From assembly GCA_913775725.1 (NCBI GenBank), contig CAJYNG010000004.1:26162-90161 (forward strand): 64,000 nucleotides of DNA. The letters are read 5' to 3'. This document shows, piece by piece, positions 26,944 through 35,923 of this stretch (the stretch's first letter is position 1; each line of letters starts with the position of its first letter). This stretch comes from an uncultured Stenotrophomonas sp. (GTDB lineage: Bacteria; Pseudomonadota; Gammaproteobacteria; Xanthomonadales; Xanthomonadaceae). The translations under genes were made by a program, and so were the position numbers. The notes beneath the pieces were generated by a model. That model was not told the origin of the DNA. It saw only the letters and a list, made by a program, of their open reading frames with translations, and ran no database searches.

Positions 26944-29346
26944 TTACTGGCAAGCCTCGCAGGCTTCCGGGTTTTCCAGCGAGCAGGCGATGGCTTCGTC
27001 CGGGCTGAACACCTTGGCCGGGGCGGCAGCACTCACCGTGGTCTTGGCGATCTTGGTGGCCGGGCGCGAACGCAGGTAGTAGGTGGTCTTGATGCCCTGC
27101 TTCCAAGCGTACATGTACATGGAGGACATCGCGCCGATGTTCGGGCTTTCCATGAACAGGTTGAGCGAGGCCGACTGGTCGATGAAGGCGCCACGCTCGG
27201 CGGCCATGTCGATCAGCGAACGCATCGGCAGTTCCCACGCAGTGCGGTAGACCTCGCGCAGCGTTTCCGGAATCTGCGCCACGCCGGCGATGGAACCTTC
27301 GGCCAGCTTGATGGCATCGCGCATGTCGGCGGTCCACAGGCCCAGCTTCTTCAGCTCGTTCACCAGGTAACGGTTGACCTGCAGGAAGTCACCGGACAGG
27401 GTCTCGCGCTTGAACAGGTTGGACACCTGCGGCTCGACGCACTCGTAGCAGCCGGCGATCGAGGCGATGGTCGCGGTCGGGGCGATCGCGATCATCAGCG
27501 AGTTGCGCAGGCCATGTTCCTTGATGCGGGCGCGCAGGGCATCCCAGCGTGCGGTGTCTTCCGGCACCACGTTCCAGGCGTCGAACTGCAGTTCACCACC
27601 GGCGGCACGGGTGTCGTTGAACGACGGGTGCTTGCCACGTTCCTGGGCCAGCTCGCAGGAGGTTTCCAGCGCGTGGAAGTAGATCGCTTCGGCAATCTTC
27701 TTCGACAGGGCGCGGGCTTCGGCGCTGTCGAACGGCAGGCGCTTGCGGAAGAACACGTCCTGCAGGCCCATGCAGCCCAGGCCGACTGGACGCCAGCGCA
27801 GGTTGGCGCGGCGGGCGGTTTCGATCGGGTAGAAGTTCAGGTCGATGACGCGGTCGAGCTGGCGCACGGCCAGGCGCACGGTCTCGGCCAGCTTCTCGAA
27901 GTCGAACTCGTTGTGCTCGTCGAAGTGGTTGCCCAGGTTGATCGAACCCAGGTTGCACACCGCGGTTTCATCGTTGGAGGTGACTTCCAGGATTTCCGTG
28001 CACAGGTTGGACAGGTGGATCACGTTGCCCGGACGCAGGGTCTGGTTGCTGGCGCGGTTGCACTTGTCCTTGAAGGTCATCCAGCCGTTGCCGGTCTCGG
28101 CCAGCGTACGCATCATGCGGGCGTACAGCTTGCGCGCGGAGATGGTGCGGTTGGCCTTGCCCTGGGCTTCGGCCTGCAGGTAAGCCTGCTCGAAGGCTTC
28201 GCCGAACAGATCGGTGAACTCCGGCACGACGCGCGGATCGAACAGCGACCATTCCTGGTCGGCCTCGACGCGCTTCATGAACAGGTCCGGCACCCAGTTG
28301 GCCAGGTTCAGGTTGTGCGCACGGCGGGCTTCGTCACCGGTGTTGTCACGCAGCTCGAGGAAGTCCTCGACGTCGGCGTGCCAGGTTTCCAGGTAGACGC
28401 AGGCCGCGCCCTTGCGCTTGCCGCCCTGGTTCACCGCAGCCACGGACGAATCCATGGTCTTCAGCCACGGCACGATGCCGTTGGAGTGGCCGTTGGTCGA
28501 CTTGATCAGCGAACCACGCGAACGCACGCGGGTGTAGCTGACGCCGATGCCGCCGGAGAACTTCGACAGCTGGGCGATGTCGCCGTACTTGGAATAGATA
28601 GACTCCAGCGAGTCCTGCGGCGAATCCAGCAGGAAGCACGAGGACAGCTGCTCGTGGGTGGTGCCGGAATTGAACAGGGTCGGGCTGGACGGCAGGTAGT
28701 CCAGGTTGCCCATGCGCTTGTACAGCGCCAGGGTCTCGGACACGTCCTCGCTCAGCGCGCTGGCGATGCGCAGGAAGAACTGCTGCGGGGTCTCGATCAC
28801 CTTGCGGGTATGCGGGTGGCGCAGCAGGTAACGGTCGTACAGGGTACGCAGGCCGAAGTAATCGAAGTTCAGGTCCAGCGAGATGTCGATGGCATCGTTG
28901 AGCTTGCGTGCGTTGGTCTGCACGAAGTTCAGCAGGCGGTCGTTGATCAGGCCGACTTCATGGCCACGGCTGACCGACTGCGAGAAGGCGTAGATTTCCT
29001 GGCCCGAGACTTCCTTGGCGATGTAGTTGGCCAGCAGGCGCGCAGCGAGGCGACCGTACTCAGGCTCTTCACCGATCAGCAGGGCGGCGGTGCGGATGGA
29101 CAGTTCGTCCAGCTCGCGGGTGGTGGCGCCGTTGTACAGACCGGAAATGGTGCGGGTGGCCACGCGCATCGGATCGACGGCGTGAAGGCCTTCGGAGGAA
29201 CGCTGCACCGCGCGCACGATCTTGTTCAGGTCCACCAGTTCGGTCGTGCCATTGCGCTTGGTCACACTCATCGCGTTGGCCGTCGGCGGCGACGTCAACA
29301 GGAATTCGCTTTCCTTCTCGATGGTGGCGCTGGATTCGGTGGTCAC
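26944..29346 (-). CDS. nrdA: Class Ia ribonucleotide reductase, alpha (catalytic) subunit
   Basis: 800 residues from a GTG at 29346 with an AGAGGA box eight bases upstream; the frame remains open upstream without family similarity. Domains: an ATP-cone (about 28-115, VTKRNGTTELVDLNKIV), then the ten-stranded barrel with catalytic motifs CFLLDSPQDS, NLCTEI (active Cys region) and IAIAPTATIASI, and a short tail with the Cys pair of EACEACQ that re-reduces the active site. It reduces ribonucleoside diphosphates. Class Ia does not need cobalamin. Confidence 0.96.
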   Translation of the reverse strand: MTTESSATIEKESEFLLTSPPTANAMSVTKRNGTTELVDLNKIVRAVQRSSEGLHAVDPMRVATRTISGLYNGATTRELDELSIRTAALLIGEEPEYGRLAARLLANYIAKEVSGQEIYAFSQSVSRGHEVGLINDRLLNFVQTNARKLNDAIDISLDLNFDYFGLRTLYDRYLLRHPHTRKVIETPQQFFLRIASALSEDVSETLALYKRMGNLDYLPSSPTLFNSGTTHEQLSSCFLLDSPQDSLESIYSKYGDIAQLSKFSGGIGVSYTRVRSRGSLIKSTNGHSNGIVPWLKTMDSSVAAVNQGGKRKGAACVYLETWHADVEDFLELRDNTGDEARRAHNLNLANWVPDLFMKRVEADQEWSLFDPRVVPEFTDLFGEAFEQAYLQAEAQGKANRTISARKLYARMMRTLAETGNGWMTFKDKCNRASNQTLRPGNVIHLSNLCTEILEVTSNDETAVCNLGSINLGNHFDEHNEFDFEKLAETVRLAVRQLDRVIDLNFYPIETARRANLRWRPVGLGCMGLQDVFFRKRLPFDSAEARALSKKIAEAIYFHALETSCELAQERGKHPSFNDTRAAGGELQFDAWNVVPEDTARWDALRARIKEHGLRNSLMIAIAPTATIASIAGCYECVEPQVSNLFKRETLSGDFLQVNRYLVNELKKLGLWTADMRDAIKLAEGSIAGVAQIPETLREVYRTAWELPMRSLIDMAAERGAFIDQSASLNLFMESPNIGAMSSMYMYAWKQGIKTTYYLRSRPATKIAKTTVSAAAPAKVFSPDEAIACSLENPEACEACQ

Positions 29347-29876
29347 GGCGTGTGTCCTCTTGGCGTGATGGGTGGGTGCTCGATGCATCGGGTGACGCAG
29401 CCCGGGACATGACAGCCCAGGATGGCAGGACGGCGTCGCAGGGGATGAGACCCTGCGCCTGCCACTGCCGTTGACGATCGCGGATGGGTACCCCGGGCCC
29501 CCCCTGGAATTGGGGTTGCTGCGACCGACGGCCACAAGATAGTGGGGGTAATGGGGTCCGTCAACGCCAAATGTAGTGAAATTCGGCAATCCCTTGCGCC
29601 GCAAGGATCGTGCCATCGGCGCCCGGATCAGACGCTTCAGACCTGCCGGAACGGGCTGCGCAGTCAAGCCCGAAAGGCGTCATTGCGGTGGTACAACGCA
29701 CCGCGAAAACGGAACAATGACAGCTTCACATGACAGTGATGAAACTGGCTAGGGACAACCCTGTGGATAGGTGGTGGGCAGCCGGTGGGAATCCGGTGGA
29801 CGGGTGACTTCCGGCCGGTGACGCGCTCGGGCGGGCAGCGGATGCTGGCCACTCGCTCCCGGAAAAGGATGCTCCG
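29347..29876. other. 530-bp intergenic region between nrdA and the DUF2884 gene
   Basis: No convincing gene. It should hold the nrdA promoter (minus strand) with two NrdR-box-like sites near 29530-29580, and the promoter of the plus-strand DUF2884 gene. The middle part has lower GC than its surroundings (around 29570-29760), as usual for promoters here. Confidence 0.6.
29532..29580 (-). promoter_or_regulatory. Candidate NrdR boxes upstream of nrdA
   Basis: On the minus strand, TCACTACATTTGGCGT (about 29564-29579) matches the NrdR pattern ACACWATATATWGTGT at most conserved positions. CCACTATCTTGTGG (29532-29545) is a shorter, imperfect relative. Their GTG cores are 34 bp apart, about three helical turns. 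Weak evidence. Confidence 0.35.
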
Positions 29877-30713
29877 ATGCACCTGTGGTTGCCCGCGCTG
29901 GCCCTGCTGCCTGCCCTGTTCATTGCCCCGGCGCAGGCCGCCGAGGGGCCGGACCTGCGTTCGGACCAGTGCGGCATCCATACCGACTATGACGTGCTGG
30001 TGGACAGCGGCGGCATCTGGCTGCGGCACGGCCCGCAGGCGCCGCATGAAGTGGTGTTCCACGACGGCGAGCTGAGCCTGGACGGCAGGATGGTCACGGT
30101 CAGCGCCGCCGACGCCGCCCGCCTGCGGCAGATGGAGGCCGGCGCGCGCCAGTTGATGCCGGCGGCCACCGCACTGGCCCACGAAGTCTCCGGGGTCACC
30201 TTCGATGCGTTGGACGCCGCCTTCGAAGCCATCACCGGCAAGTCCCGCAATCGCCAGATGCGTGCGATGCGCGGCGAGATGCAGGACTGGATCGACGCCA
30301 GCCTGGGCCGCGGCTACTGGGAACAGGAAGCCTTCGGCGACGGCTTCGATGCGCACATCGAGCAGATGGCCGAGACGATGGCCGGGTCGATGACCCGCAG
30401 CGTGCTGTGGCAGGTGTTCACCGGCCGCGCCGGCGCCATGGAGCGCCGCGCCGACCGCCTCGATGCCGAAGTCGACCGCCGCATGGAAGCGCGCAGCCAG
30501 CAGCTGGAGGCTAAGGCGATGGCCCTGTGCCCGCTGGTACAGTCACTGGCAGAGGCCCACGATGCGCTGGAAGTGCGCTATCAGGGACAGCCACTGCGGC
30601 TGCTGGAGCGCGGCGAGAGTGTGCGGGTGGAGCACGGCAGCGGTTCGGGGCTGCATGTGTCCGCCGGGCCGGATGAGCGGCCTCGCGGGAATGCCGTGGC
30701 ACCCTCCCGATAA
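29877..30713 (+). CDS. DUF2884 (YggN-like) periplasmic protein
   Basis: 278 residues. A signal peptide is evident (MHLWLPALALLPALFIAPAQA). The mature part follows the DUF2884 pattern: a short beta-rich start (SDQCGIHTDYDVLVDSGGIW, VVFHDGELSLDG) and a long helical body with a Cys near the end (AMALCPLVQSL) that can pair with the N-terminal Cys. The function of the family is unknown. It stands alone. Confidence 0.82.
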   Translation: MHLWLPALALLPALFIAPAQAAEGPDLRSDQCGIHTDYDVLVDSGGIWLRHGPQAPHEVVFHDGELSLDGRMVTVSAADAARLRQMEAGARQLMPAATALAHEVSGVTFDALDAAFEAITGKSRNRQMRAMRGEMQDWIDASLGRGYWEQEAFGDGFDAHIEQMAETMAGSMTRSVLWQVFTGRAGAMERRADRLDAEVDRRMEARSQQLEAKAMALCPLVQSLAEAHDALEVRYQGQPLRLLERGESVRVEHGSGSGLHVSAGPDERPRGNAVAPSR

Positions 30714-30728
30714 CTGCGCGGCGCTGTT

Positions 30729-30801
30729 GTAGAGCCTAGCCCACGCTCGGCTGCTTTTCGGCACATCATGCAGAAGCAGCCGAGCATGGGCTCGGCTCTA
30801 C
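30729..30801. repeat. GTAG-type hairpin repeat, inverted pair
   Basis: GTAGAGCCTAGCCCACGCTC (one base off consensus) facing AGCCGAGCATGGGCTCGGCT-CTAC; it lies between convergent genes. Confidence 0.8.
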
Positions 30802-30813
30802 AGTAAACCGCCC

Positions 30814-31914
30814 TCACGCCCGGTGTGGAGTGCCCAGGTATTCGGCGCTCTGCATTTCGATCAGGCGCGAGGCGGTGCGCTCGAACGCGCCCTGCAGGCG
30901 CTGGCCGGTGTACAGCTCGATCGGCGAGGTGCTGGCGGTGCAGACCAGGTTGACGTGACGGTCGTACAGCTCGTCGATCAGGTTGACGAAGCGGCGCGCG
31001 GCATCTTCGTTCAAACGGTCGAAGGCGGGGATGCCGCCCAGCAGCACCGTGTTGAACTCGTGTGCGATCTCGATGTAGTCCGAGGGCCCGCGCGGGCCCT
31101 CGCACAACGCGGCGAAATCGAACCAGGCGATGCTCTTGCCGCGGCCACGCACCGCAATCTTGCGGCCCTCGATCTCGATGTTGCCCGGCTTGGCCGGCTG
31201 GCCACCACTCAGCTCGTTCCAACGCGTGGCCAGCCATTCATCGCTGTCGGCGGCCAGCGGTGCGCGGTACACCGGCGAGCGGGTCAACGCGCGCATGCGG
31301 TAATCCTCGGTGCCCTCGGCGTACAGCTCGACGCAGAAGCGCTGCAGCAGGCCGATGGCCGGCAGGAAGCTCTCGCGCTGCAGGCCGTTGAGGTACAGGT
31401 TCTCCACCGCGGTGTTGGAGGTGGTGACCAGGGTCACGCCTTCGGCAAATAGGCGCTCCAGCAGCCGTGCCAGCAGCATCGCGTCGCCGATGTCGGTGAC
31501 GAAGAACTCGTCCAGCACCAGCACGCGCAGGTTGCTGCGCCATTCCTGGGCGATCTTCGCCAGCGGGTCGCTCTGGCCCTGGTGCTCGCGCAGGCGCTCG
31601 TGGATGCTGCGCATGAAGCGGTGGAAGTGGGTGCGGTACTTCTGCTTGATCGGCAGCCCGTCGTAGAACAGGTCGACCAGGAAGGTCTTGCCGCGGCCGA
31701 CGCCGCCCCAGAAGTACAGGCCCTTGACCGGCTCGGGCTTCTTCCAGAACGAGGACAGGCGGTCCAGCCAACCGTCCTCGGCACTGTCCAGCAGGCCCAG
31801 GTGGATGCGGTCCAGCTCGGCCAGCGCCGCATGCTGGGCCGGGTCGTTCTGCCAGTCGCCACGGGCAACCCCTTCCGCGTACCGCTGCGACGGGGTCAGC
31901 TCGGTTGCACTCAT
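30814..31914 (-). CDS. zapE: Cell division ATPase ZapE (AFG1-like)
   Basis: 366 residues, family length. Walker A is FWGGVGRGKTFLVDLFYD (about residues 67-84) and Walker B is VLVLDEFFVTDIGDA (about residue 150); further AFG1 motifs are HRFMRSIHERLREHQG and TLVTTSNTAVENLYLNGLQR. ZapE is a Z-ring-associated P-loop ATPase of the inner membrane face. Its start overlaps the stop of the upstream hydrolase gene by four bases. Confidence 0.95.
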   Translation of the reverse strand: MSATELTPSQRYAEGVARGDWQNDPAQHAALAELDRIHLGLLDSAEDGWLDRLSSFWKKPEPVKGLYFWGGVGRGKTFLVDLFYDGLPIKQKYRTHFHRFMRSIHERLREHQGQSDPLAKIAQEWRSNLRVLVLDEFFVTDIGDAMLLARLLERLFAEGVTLVTTSNTAVENLYLNGLQRESFLPAIGLLQRFCVELYAEGTEDYRMRALTRSPVYRAPLAADSDEWLATRWNELSGGQPAKPGNIEIEGRKIAVRGRGKSIAWFDFAALCEGPRGPSDYIEIAHEFNTVLLGGIPAFDRLNEDAARRFVNLIDELYDRHVNLVCTASTSPIELYTGQRLQGAFERTASRLIEMQSAEYLGTPHRA

Positions 31915-32582
31915 GCCGCCGCGCCCAGCCAGTGCTTGACGCCGTGGGTCAGCGCGCCGCGCAGGTCGATCAGCTTGCGGTGGAAGAAATGGCTGGTCTC
32001 GGGCATGCGCACCAGCTCATGCGGGAAATCCAGCGTGTCCAGCCACTGGTAGACGGCCTGCGGGTCGACGATCTCGTCCTGCTCGCCCTGGATCACCAGC
32101 CAGCGCGCCGGCGGTGCGATGCCATCGAAGTCCCAGCGACCGGCCGGCGGCGCGATCGAGATCAGCGCTTCCGGCTGCAGCGCGGCAGCCGCCTTCAGCG
32201 ACACGAACGAGCCGAAGCTGAAACCGGCCAGCCACAGGCGGTCGTCCGGACGCTGGCTGCGCACCCAGGCGGCGACGGCCTTCAGGTCATCCTGCTCGCC
32301 CACGCCGTGGTCGAACTCACCGGCCGAGCCACCCACACTGCGGAAGTTGAAGCGCACCGTGGCGATGCCCAGCTCGCGCAGGGTGGTAGCGGTCATGGTG
32401 ACCACCTTGTTGTGCAGGGTGCCACCCTCGGTGGACAGCGGATGGCAGACGATGGCCACGATCGGCTGCACCGGCACATCGGCCTTGGGCAGGTCGACGA
32501 CCACTTCCAGCGGGCCGGCCGGGCCGTCCAGTTCGAGGCAGGCGGTTTCGCCGGGGGCGACGGGGAACGAAGGCTTGTGCAT
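31911..32582 (-). CDS. Alpha/beta hydrolase (YfhR/DUF-type small esterase)
   Basis: 223 residues from the ATG at 32582 (MHKPSF); upstream codons in the same frame look non-coding. Alpha/beta-hydrolase features: VCHPLSTEGGTLHNKVV near the oxyanion site, the nucleophile elbow GFSFGSFVSL (about residue 113), the acid in GEQDEIVDP (about residue 165), and the terminal His in PETSHFFHRKL. A substrate cannot be assigned. It is coupled to zapE by an ATGA overlap, and the pair is conserved in Xanthomonads as far as I recall. Confidence 0.88.
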   Translation of the reverse strand: MHKPSFPVAPGETACLELDGPAGPLEVVVDLPKADVPVQPIVAIVCHPLSTEGGTLHNKVVTMTATTLRELGIATVRFNFRSVGGSAGEFDHGVGEQDDLKAVAAWVRSQRPDDRLWLAGFSFGSFVSLKAAAALQPEALISIAPPAGRWDFDGIAPPARWLVIQGEQDEIVDPQAVYQWLDTLDFPHELVRMPETSHFFHRKLIDLRGALTHGVKHWLGAAA

Positions 32583-32625
32583 GGCACCATGATACCGTCC
32601 CCTGTCCCTGCCCTGTGCCCGCCCC

Positions 32626-33483
32626 ATGCTCTACCTGTCTTTGGCCGTGATCTGCAGCGTGCTGGTTTCGGTGTTGTTGAAGGTGGCCGGACGCCGCCAA
32701 CTGGATGTTGCGCAGATGGTCACCTGGAACTATCTGGTGGCCGCAACGCTCACCGCCGTGGTACTGCAGCCGCCGCTGGACGCACTGCGCGCGCCGCATG
32801 CGCCGTGGCTTTCATTGCTGGCGCTGGCGGTGGTGCTGCCGTCGATCTTCCTGGTGCTGGGCCGCGCGGTGACGGTGGCCGGCATCGTGCGCAGCGACGT
32901 GGCGCAGCGGCTGTCGCTGCTGCTGTCATTGGCTGCTGCCTTCCTGTTCTTCGGCCAGACTGCCACGCCGTGGAAGTTGGTCGGCCTGGCGCTGGGCCTG
33001 CTGGCGATGGTGGCCATCAGCCTGCGCCCGCGCGGACCGGCGGTGGCGTCCTCACCGGGTGGCTGGGGCTGGCTGCTGGGCGTGTGGGCAGGGTTTGCCG
33101 TGGTCGACGTGCTGCTCAAGCAGGTGGCGCTTTCCGGTACGCCGTCGATGGCGGCGGTGCTGGCCAGCTTCAGCGTGGCCTTCGTGCTGATGCTGGCGCT
33201 GCAGCTGTGGCGGCACTTCAGTGACCGCAGCCGGCTGGCCTGGCGCAACCTCGGCGCGGGTGCACTGCTGGGCCTGCTCAATGGCGGCAACATTCTTTTC
33301 TATGTGCATGCGCATCAGTCGATGCCGGAGAGCCCGGCCACCGTGTTCGCCGGCATGAACATCGGCGTGGTGGTGCTGGGCGCCCTGGTGGGCGTGTTCG
33401 CGTTCGGCGAGGCGACCACGAAGTGGAACCGCGCCGGCCTGGCGCTGGCGGTGCTGGCGATCGGCTTGATCGCCTGGGGGTAA
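32626..33483 (+). CDS. EamA/DMT-family transporter
   Basis: 285 residues with about ten hydrophobic helices in two EamA-type halves; LLGLLNGGNILFYVHAHQSM and NIGVVVLGALVGVFAFGEATTK (split: NIGVVVLGALVGVFAFGE, ATTK) near the C-terminus show the DMT pattern with the conserved Glu. The first ATG at 32626 is right at the first membrane helix. DMT proteins export metabolites or amino acids; the substrate is unknown. It is divergent from the hydrolase gene with a gap of only 43 bp. Confidence 0.85.
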   Translation: MLYLSLAVICSVLVSVLLKVAGRRQLDVAQMVTWNYLVAATLTAVVLQPPLDALRAPHAPWLSLLALAVVLPSIFLVLGRAVTVAGIVRSDVAQRLSLLLSLAAAFLFFGQTATPWKLVGLALGLLAMVAISLRPRGPAVASSPGGWGWLLGVWAGFAVVDVLLKQVALSGTPSMAAVLASFSVAFVLMLALQLWRHFSDRSRLAWRNLGAGALLGLLNGGNILFYVHAHQSMPESPATVFAGMNIGVVVLGALVGVFAFGEATTKWNRAGLALAVLAIGLIAWG

Positions 33484-33491
33484 GGCCGCCC

Positions 33492-33530
33492 GGGGTCGGA
33501 TCCCATTCCGTTGGAATGGGATCCGACCCC
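33492..33530. repeat. GGGGTC-framed palindrome
   Basis: GGGGTCGGATCCCATTCC with its exact inverse, between two convergent genes. Confidence 0.75.
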
Positions 33531-33541
33531 GGCGCTGGGCG

Positions 33542-34987
33542 TTATTTATCGAAACCCAGCAGCAGCGGGTCGTGGTCGGAGCTGCGCCACGGGCCCTGCA
33601 CGTTGCGGCCCTGGTAGCCGCTGGCGTCCTGCTCGTCAGCGTTGCTGTGCCATTCGGCGGCACCGCGCAGGCGCTTGGCCATGCCCGGGTTCAGCAGCGC
33701 GTGGTCGAGGCGGCCGGTATAGCCGTTGTAGACGTAGCTGTAGGGGTGTTCGACCTTGGCGACCTTGAACGCGTCCTGCCAGCCCAGGTCATGCAGGGTG
33801 CGGATCGGGTCTTCTTGCGCATAGGCGTTGAAGTCGCCCAGCAGCACCGCGTCCTTGGCACCGGTACCGGTCGGGTCGGTCTGCAGCCAGGCGTGCAGCT
33901 GCTGTGCCGAGGTCACGCGGGTGGCGTTCCAGCAACCCTGGTTGTCGTTGCGGTCGGCGTCGGCGCCGCTCGCATCGCGGCAGCCCTTCGACTTGAAGTG
34001 GTTGGCGACCACCACGAACGGCGCACCCTGCTTGCCCTGGAAGGCCTGCGCCAACGGCACGCGGCTGTGTTCGACGAACGGGCCGCCGGTCAGCGTGGCC
34101 GGCGCGCCCACCGGCTGCAGCCGCGAGCTGCGGTAGATGATGCCGACCCGGATCGGGTTGTCGCCGGGGCCGTTGCCCGCGTCGACGAAGCGCCAGTCAC
34201 CCTGCGCACCGCGATCGCGGTTGAGCGCATCGACCAGTTCGGCGATGGCCGACTGCGGACCGTAGCCGTCGTTCTCCAGCTCCATCAGCGCGGCGACATC
34301 GGCGCCCAGCGCGTTGACCGTGGTGACCAGCTTGGCCACCTGGGCCTTGTGCTCGTCCAGCGTGCGCGCGCCGCGCAGGGTCGGGAAGCCACCGCCCTGG
34401 CCGTCGCCGTTGAAGAAGTTCTCCAGGTTGAAGGCCGCCACGTGCAGGCTGCCCGGCACGGTCGGCACCGCCGGACGCTTCAGCTCTGGCAGCTTCAACG
34501 CGCCTTCGACCTGCAGGCGCGGACGGCCCTGTGCATCCACGTGCACGACACCTTCCACATTGCGCAGCTGCATGCCGGTACGCAGCACCGGGTTGGCCGG
34601 CAGGTAGGCCACGCCGGCCGGGTCGCGGGCATCGCTGCCATCGTCCAGCACCAGGCGGCGGCGCTGGTTGTCGGCCATCACCTGCTCGTAGCCGGCAGTA
34701 CCCGGCGCGGCCACTTCGGTCGGCTGCCAGAGGCGGCCATCGAAGGCCACGGTGAGCTGGCCGAAGCGCTCCAGGCCGTCGGTACCGGCCAGGGTCAGCG
34801 GTGCGGCGATGCGCACGCGCTGGCCATCCAGCACGCGCCAGTCGGCCGGCGCGGCGGTCAGCACCACGGTGGCGCTGCTGCGCGCGGTGGAGGGCGACGC
34901 GACCGGTGCGGCCTGCGGCTGGGCCTGGGCAAAGGCGCCGGCCGGCAGCAGCAGGGACAGGGCAAGGGCGAGGGAACGGCGGCGCAT
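33542..34987 (-). CDS. Secreted endonuclease/exonuclease/phosphatase family protein
   Basis: 481 residues from the ATG at 34987, which starts a signal peptide (MRRRSLALALSLLLPAGAFA). An N-terminal OB-like region (about 40-150) is followed by the EEP domain: VAAFNLENFFNGDGQGGG, ALMELENDGYG (metal Glu), VVVANHFKSKGC, VLLGDFNAYAQEDP and SDHDPLLLGF at the end. This arrangement is that of ExeM-like extracellular nucleases, so it may degrade DNA outside the cell; phosphodiesterase activity on other substrates is possible. Confidence 0.9.
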   Translation of the reverse strand: MRRRSLALALSLLLPAGAFAQAQPQAAPVASPSTARSSATVVLTAAPADWRVLDGQRVRIAAPLTLAGTDGLERFGQLTVAFDGRLWQPTEVAAPGTAGYEQVMADNQRRRLVLDDGSDARDPAGVAYLPANPVLRTGMQLRNVEGVVHVDAQGRPRLQVEGALKLPELKRPAVPTVPGSLHVAAFNLENFFNGDGQGGGFPTLRGARTLDEHKAQVAKLVTTVNALGADVAALMELENDGYGPQSAIAELVDALNRDRGAQGDWRFVDAGNGPGDNPIRVGIIYRSSRLQPVGAPATLTGGPFVEHSRVPLAQAFQGKQGAPFVVVANHFKSKGCRDASGADADRNDNQGCWNATRVTSAQQLHAWLQTDPTGTGAKDAVLLGDFNAYAQEDPIRTLHDLGWQDAFKVAKVEHPYSYVYNGYTGRLDHALLNPGMAKRLRGAAEWHSNADEQDASGYQGRNVQGPWRSSDHDPLLLGFDK

Positions 34988-35099
34988 CGACGGGCGACTC
35001 CATGGAAGAGGCGCACAGACTAACCCTGAAATGCGAAACCCCGCCTGCGCAGCGGGGGCAGATGAGCGATCAGGCCTCGGTGGGCAAAGCCGGGGGATC

Positions 35100-35173
35100 G
35101 TAGAGCCGAGCCCATGCTCGGCTGCACCTGGCCACACCGCGCGGAGAGCAGCCGAGCGCGGGCTCGGCTCTAC
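35100..35173. repeat. GTAG-type hairpin repeat, inverted pair
   Basis: GTAGAGCCGAGCCCATGCTC facing AGCCGAGCGCGGGCTCGGCT-CTAC. Confidence 0.85.
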
Positions 35174-35195
35174 AGGAAGCGGCGCGTTGCGGCGG

Positions 35196-35714
35196 TTACT
35201 TCAGGTTGCCCAGCATCCAGTCCACGGTGGCGTGGATCTGTTCCTCGGTCAGCGCCGGGTTGCCGCCCTTGGGCGGCATGATGCCGCCATCCGGGCCGGT
35301 GTAGCCCTCGATGGCGTGCTTGTAGAGGGTGTCCTTGCCCTGTGCGATGCGCTTGTCCCAGTGCGAATGGTCCAACGTCGGCGCCATGCCCACACCGGTG
35401 GTGTGGCAGGCGGTGCACAGGTTGTCGAAGATGACCTTGCCGTCCTTGGTGCCGCCGTAGGCCACCTGCGACGCGGCCTTGGCCAGCGCGGCGGCCTTGG
35501 CGGCGGCCTGCGCGGCGGCGCCGGTGCTGCCGGCATAGACCGCGCCGGTGGGCGAGATGCGCTGTTCGGTGCGCTTGGCCGCGGTCGGCGACACCTCGGG
35601 CGGAATCCGGGTGTGGATGTAGGCGGCAAGGAGGATGAGGCCAAGGGTGATGGTCGCCAGCAGCGCGATCACCATGGAGAAGCGTTTCAGGAACTCCAGA
35701 TCGTAATTCCGCAC
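35196..35714 (-). CDS. Membrane-anchored cytochrome c5-like protein
   Basis: 172 residues from a GTG start at 35714 (MRNYDLEFLKRF). An N-terminal membrane anchor (residues 12-33, MVIALLATITLGLILLAAYI) is followed by an Ala/Lys-rich linker (about 60-85) and a class I c-type haem domain with CTACH (about residue 100) and the axial Met in GGIMPPKGGN (about residue 145). It probably carries electrons in the periplasm to an oxidase or reductase. No partner gene is adjacent. Confidence 0.92.
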   Translation of the reverse strand: MRNYDLEFLKRFSMVIALLATITLGLILLAAYIHTRIPPEVSPTAAKRTEQRISPTGAVYAGSTGAAAQAAAKAAALAKAASQVAYGGTKDGKVIFDNLCTACHTTGVGMAPTLDHSHWDKRIAQGKDTLYKHAIEGYTGPDGGIMPPKGGNPALTEEQIHATVDWMLGNLK

Positions 35715-35841
35715 TCTTCGTTACCCCTGGCTGATAGTCGTTGGACCACGGCTGAGCGACTGCGTGATGGACCGAGTATAGAACGCGCTTTGCGTGCGAC
35801 AACAGGCGTCACTGCTGGTGCGGCGCAACATGCCGGGGGCC

Positions 35842-35923
35842 GGGGCCAGATCCCTTTTGCCGTGCAAAAGGGATCTGGCCCCGGCAACAGAAGCAAAAGC
35901 AGTCGAGCATGGCTCGACTCTAC
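35842..35923. repeat. GGGGCC/GGGGTC-type palindrome followed by a single GTAG hairpin
   Basis: GGGGCCAGATCCCTTTTGC and its inverse (35842-35882), a variant of the GGGGTC family; then AGTCGAGCATGGCTCGACTC-TAC (35901-35923). Confidence 0.75.

Noticed and set aside
26797-29412. 871-codon open frame opposite nrdA
   Set aside because: Antisense shadow of a highly conserved gene; composition unlike a protein, no domain.
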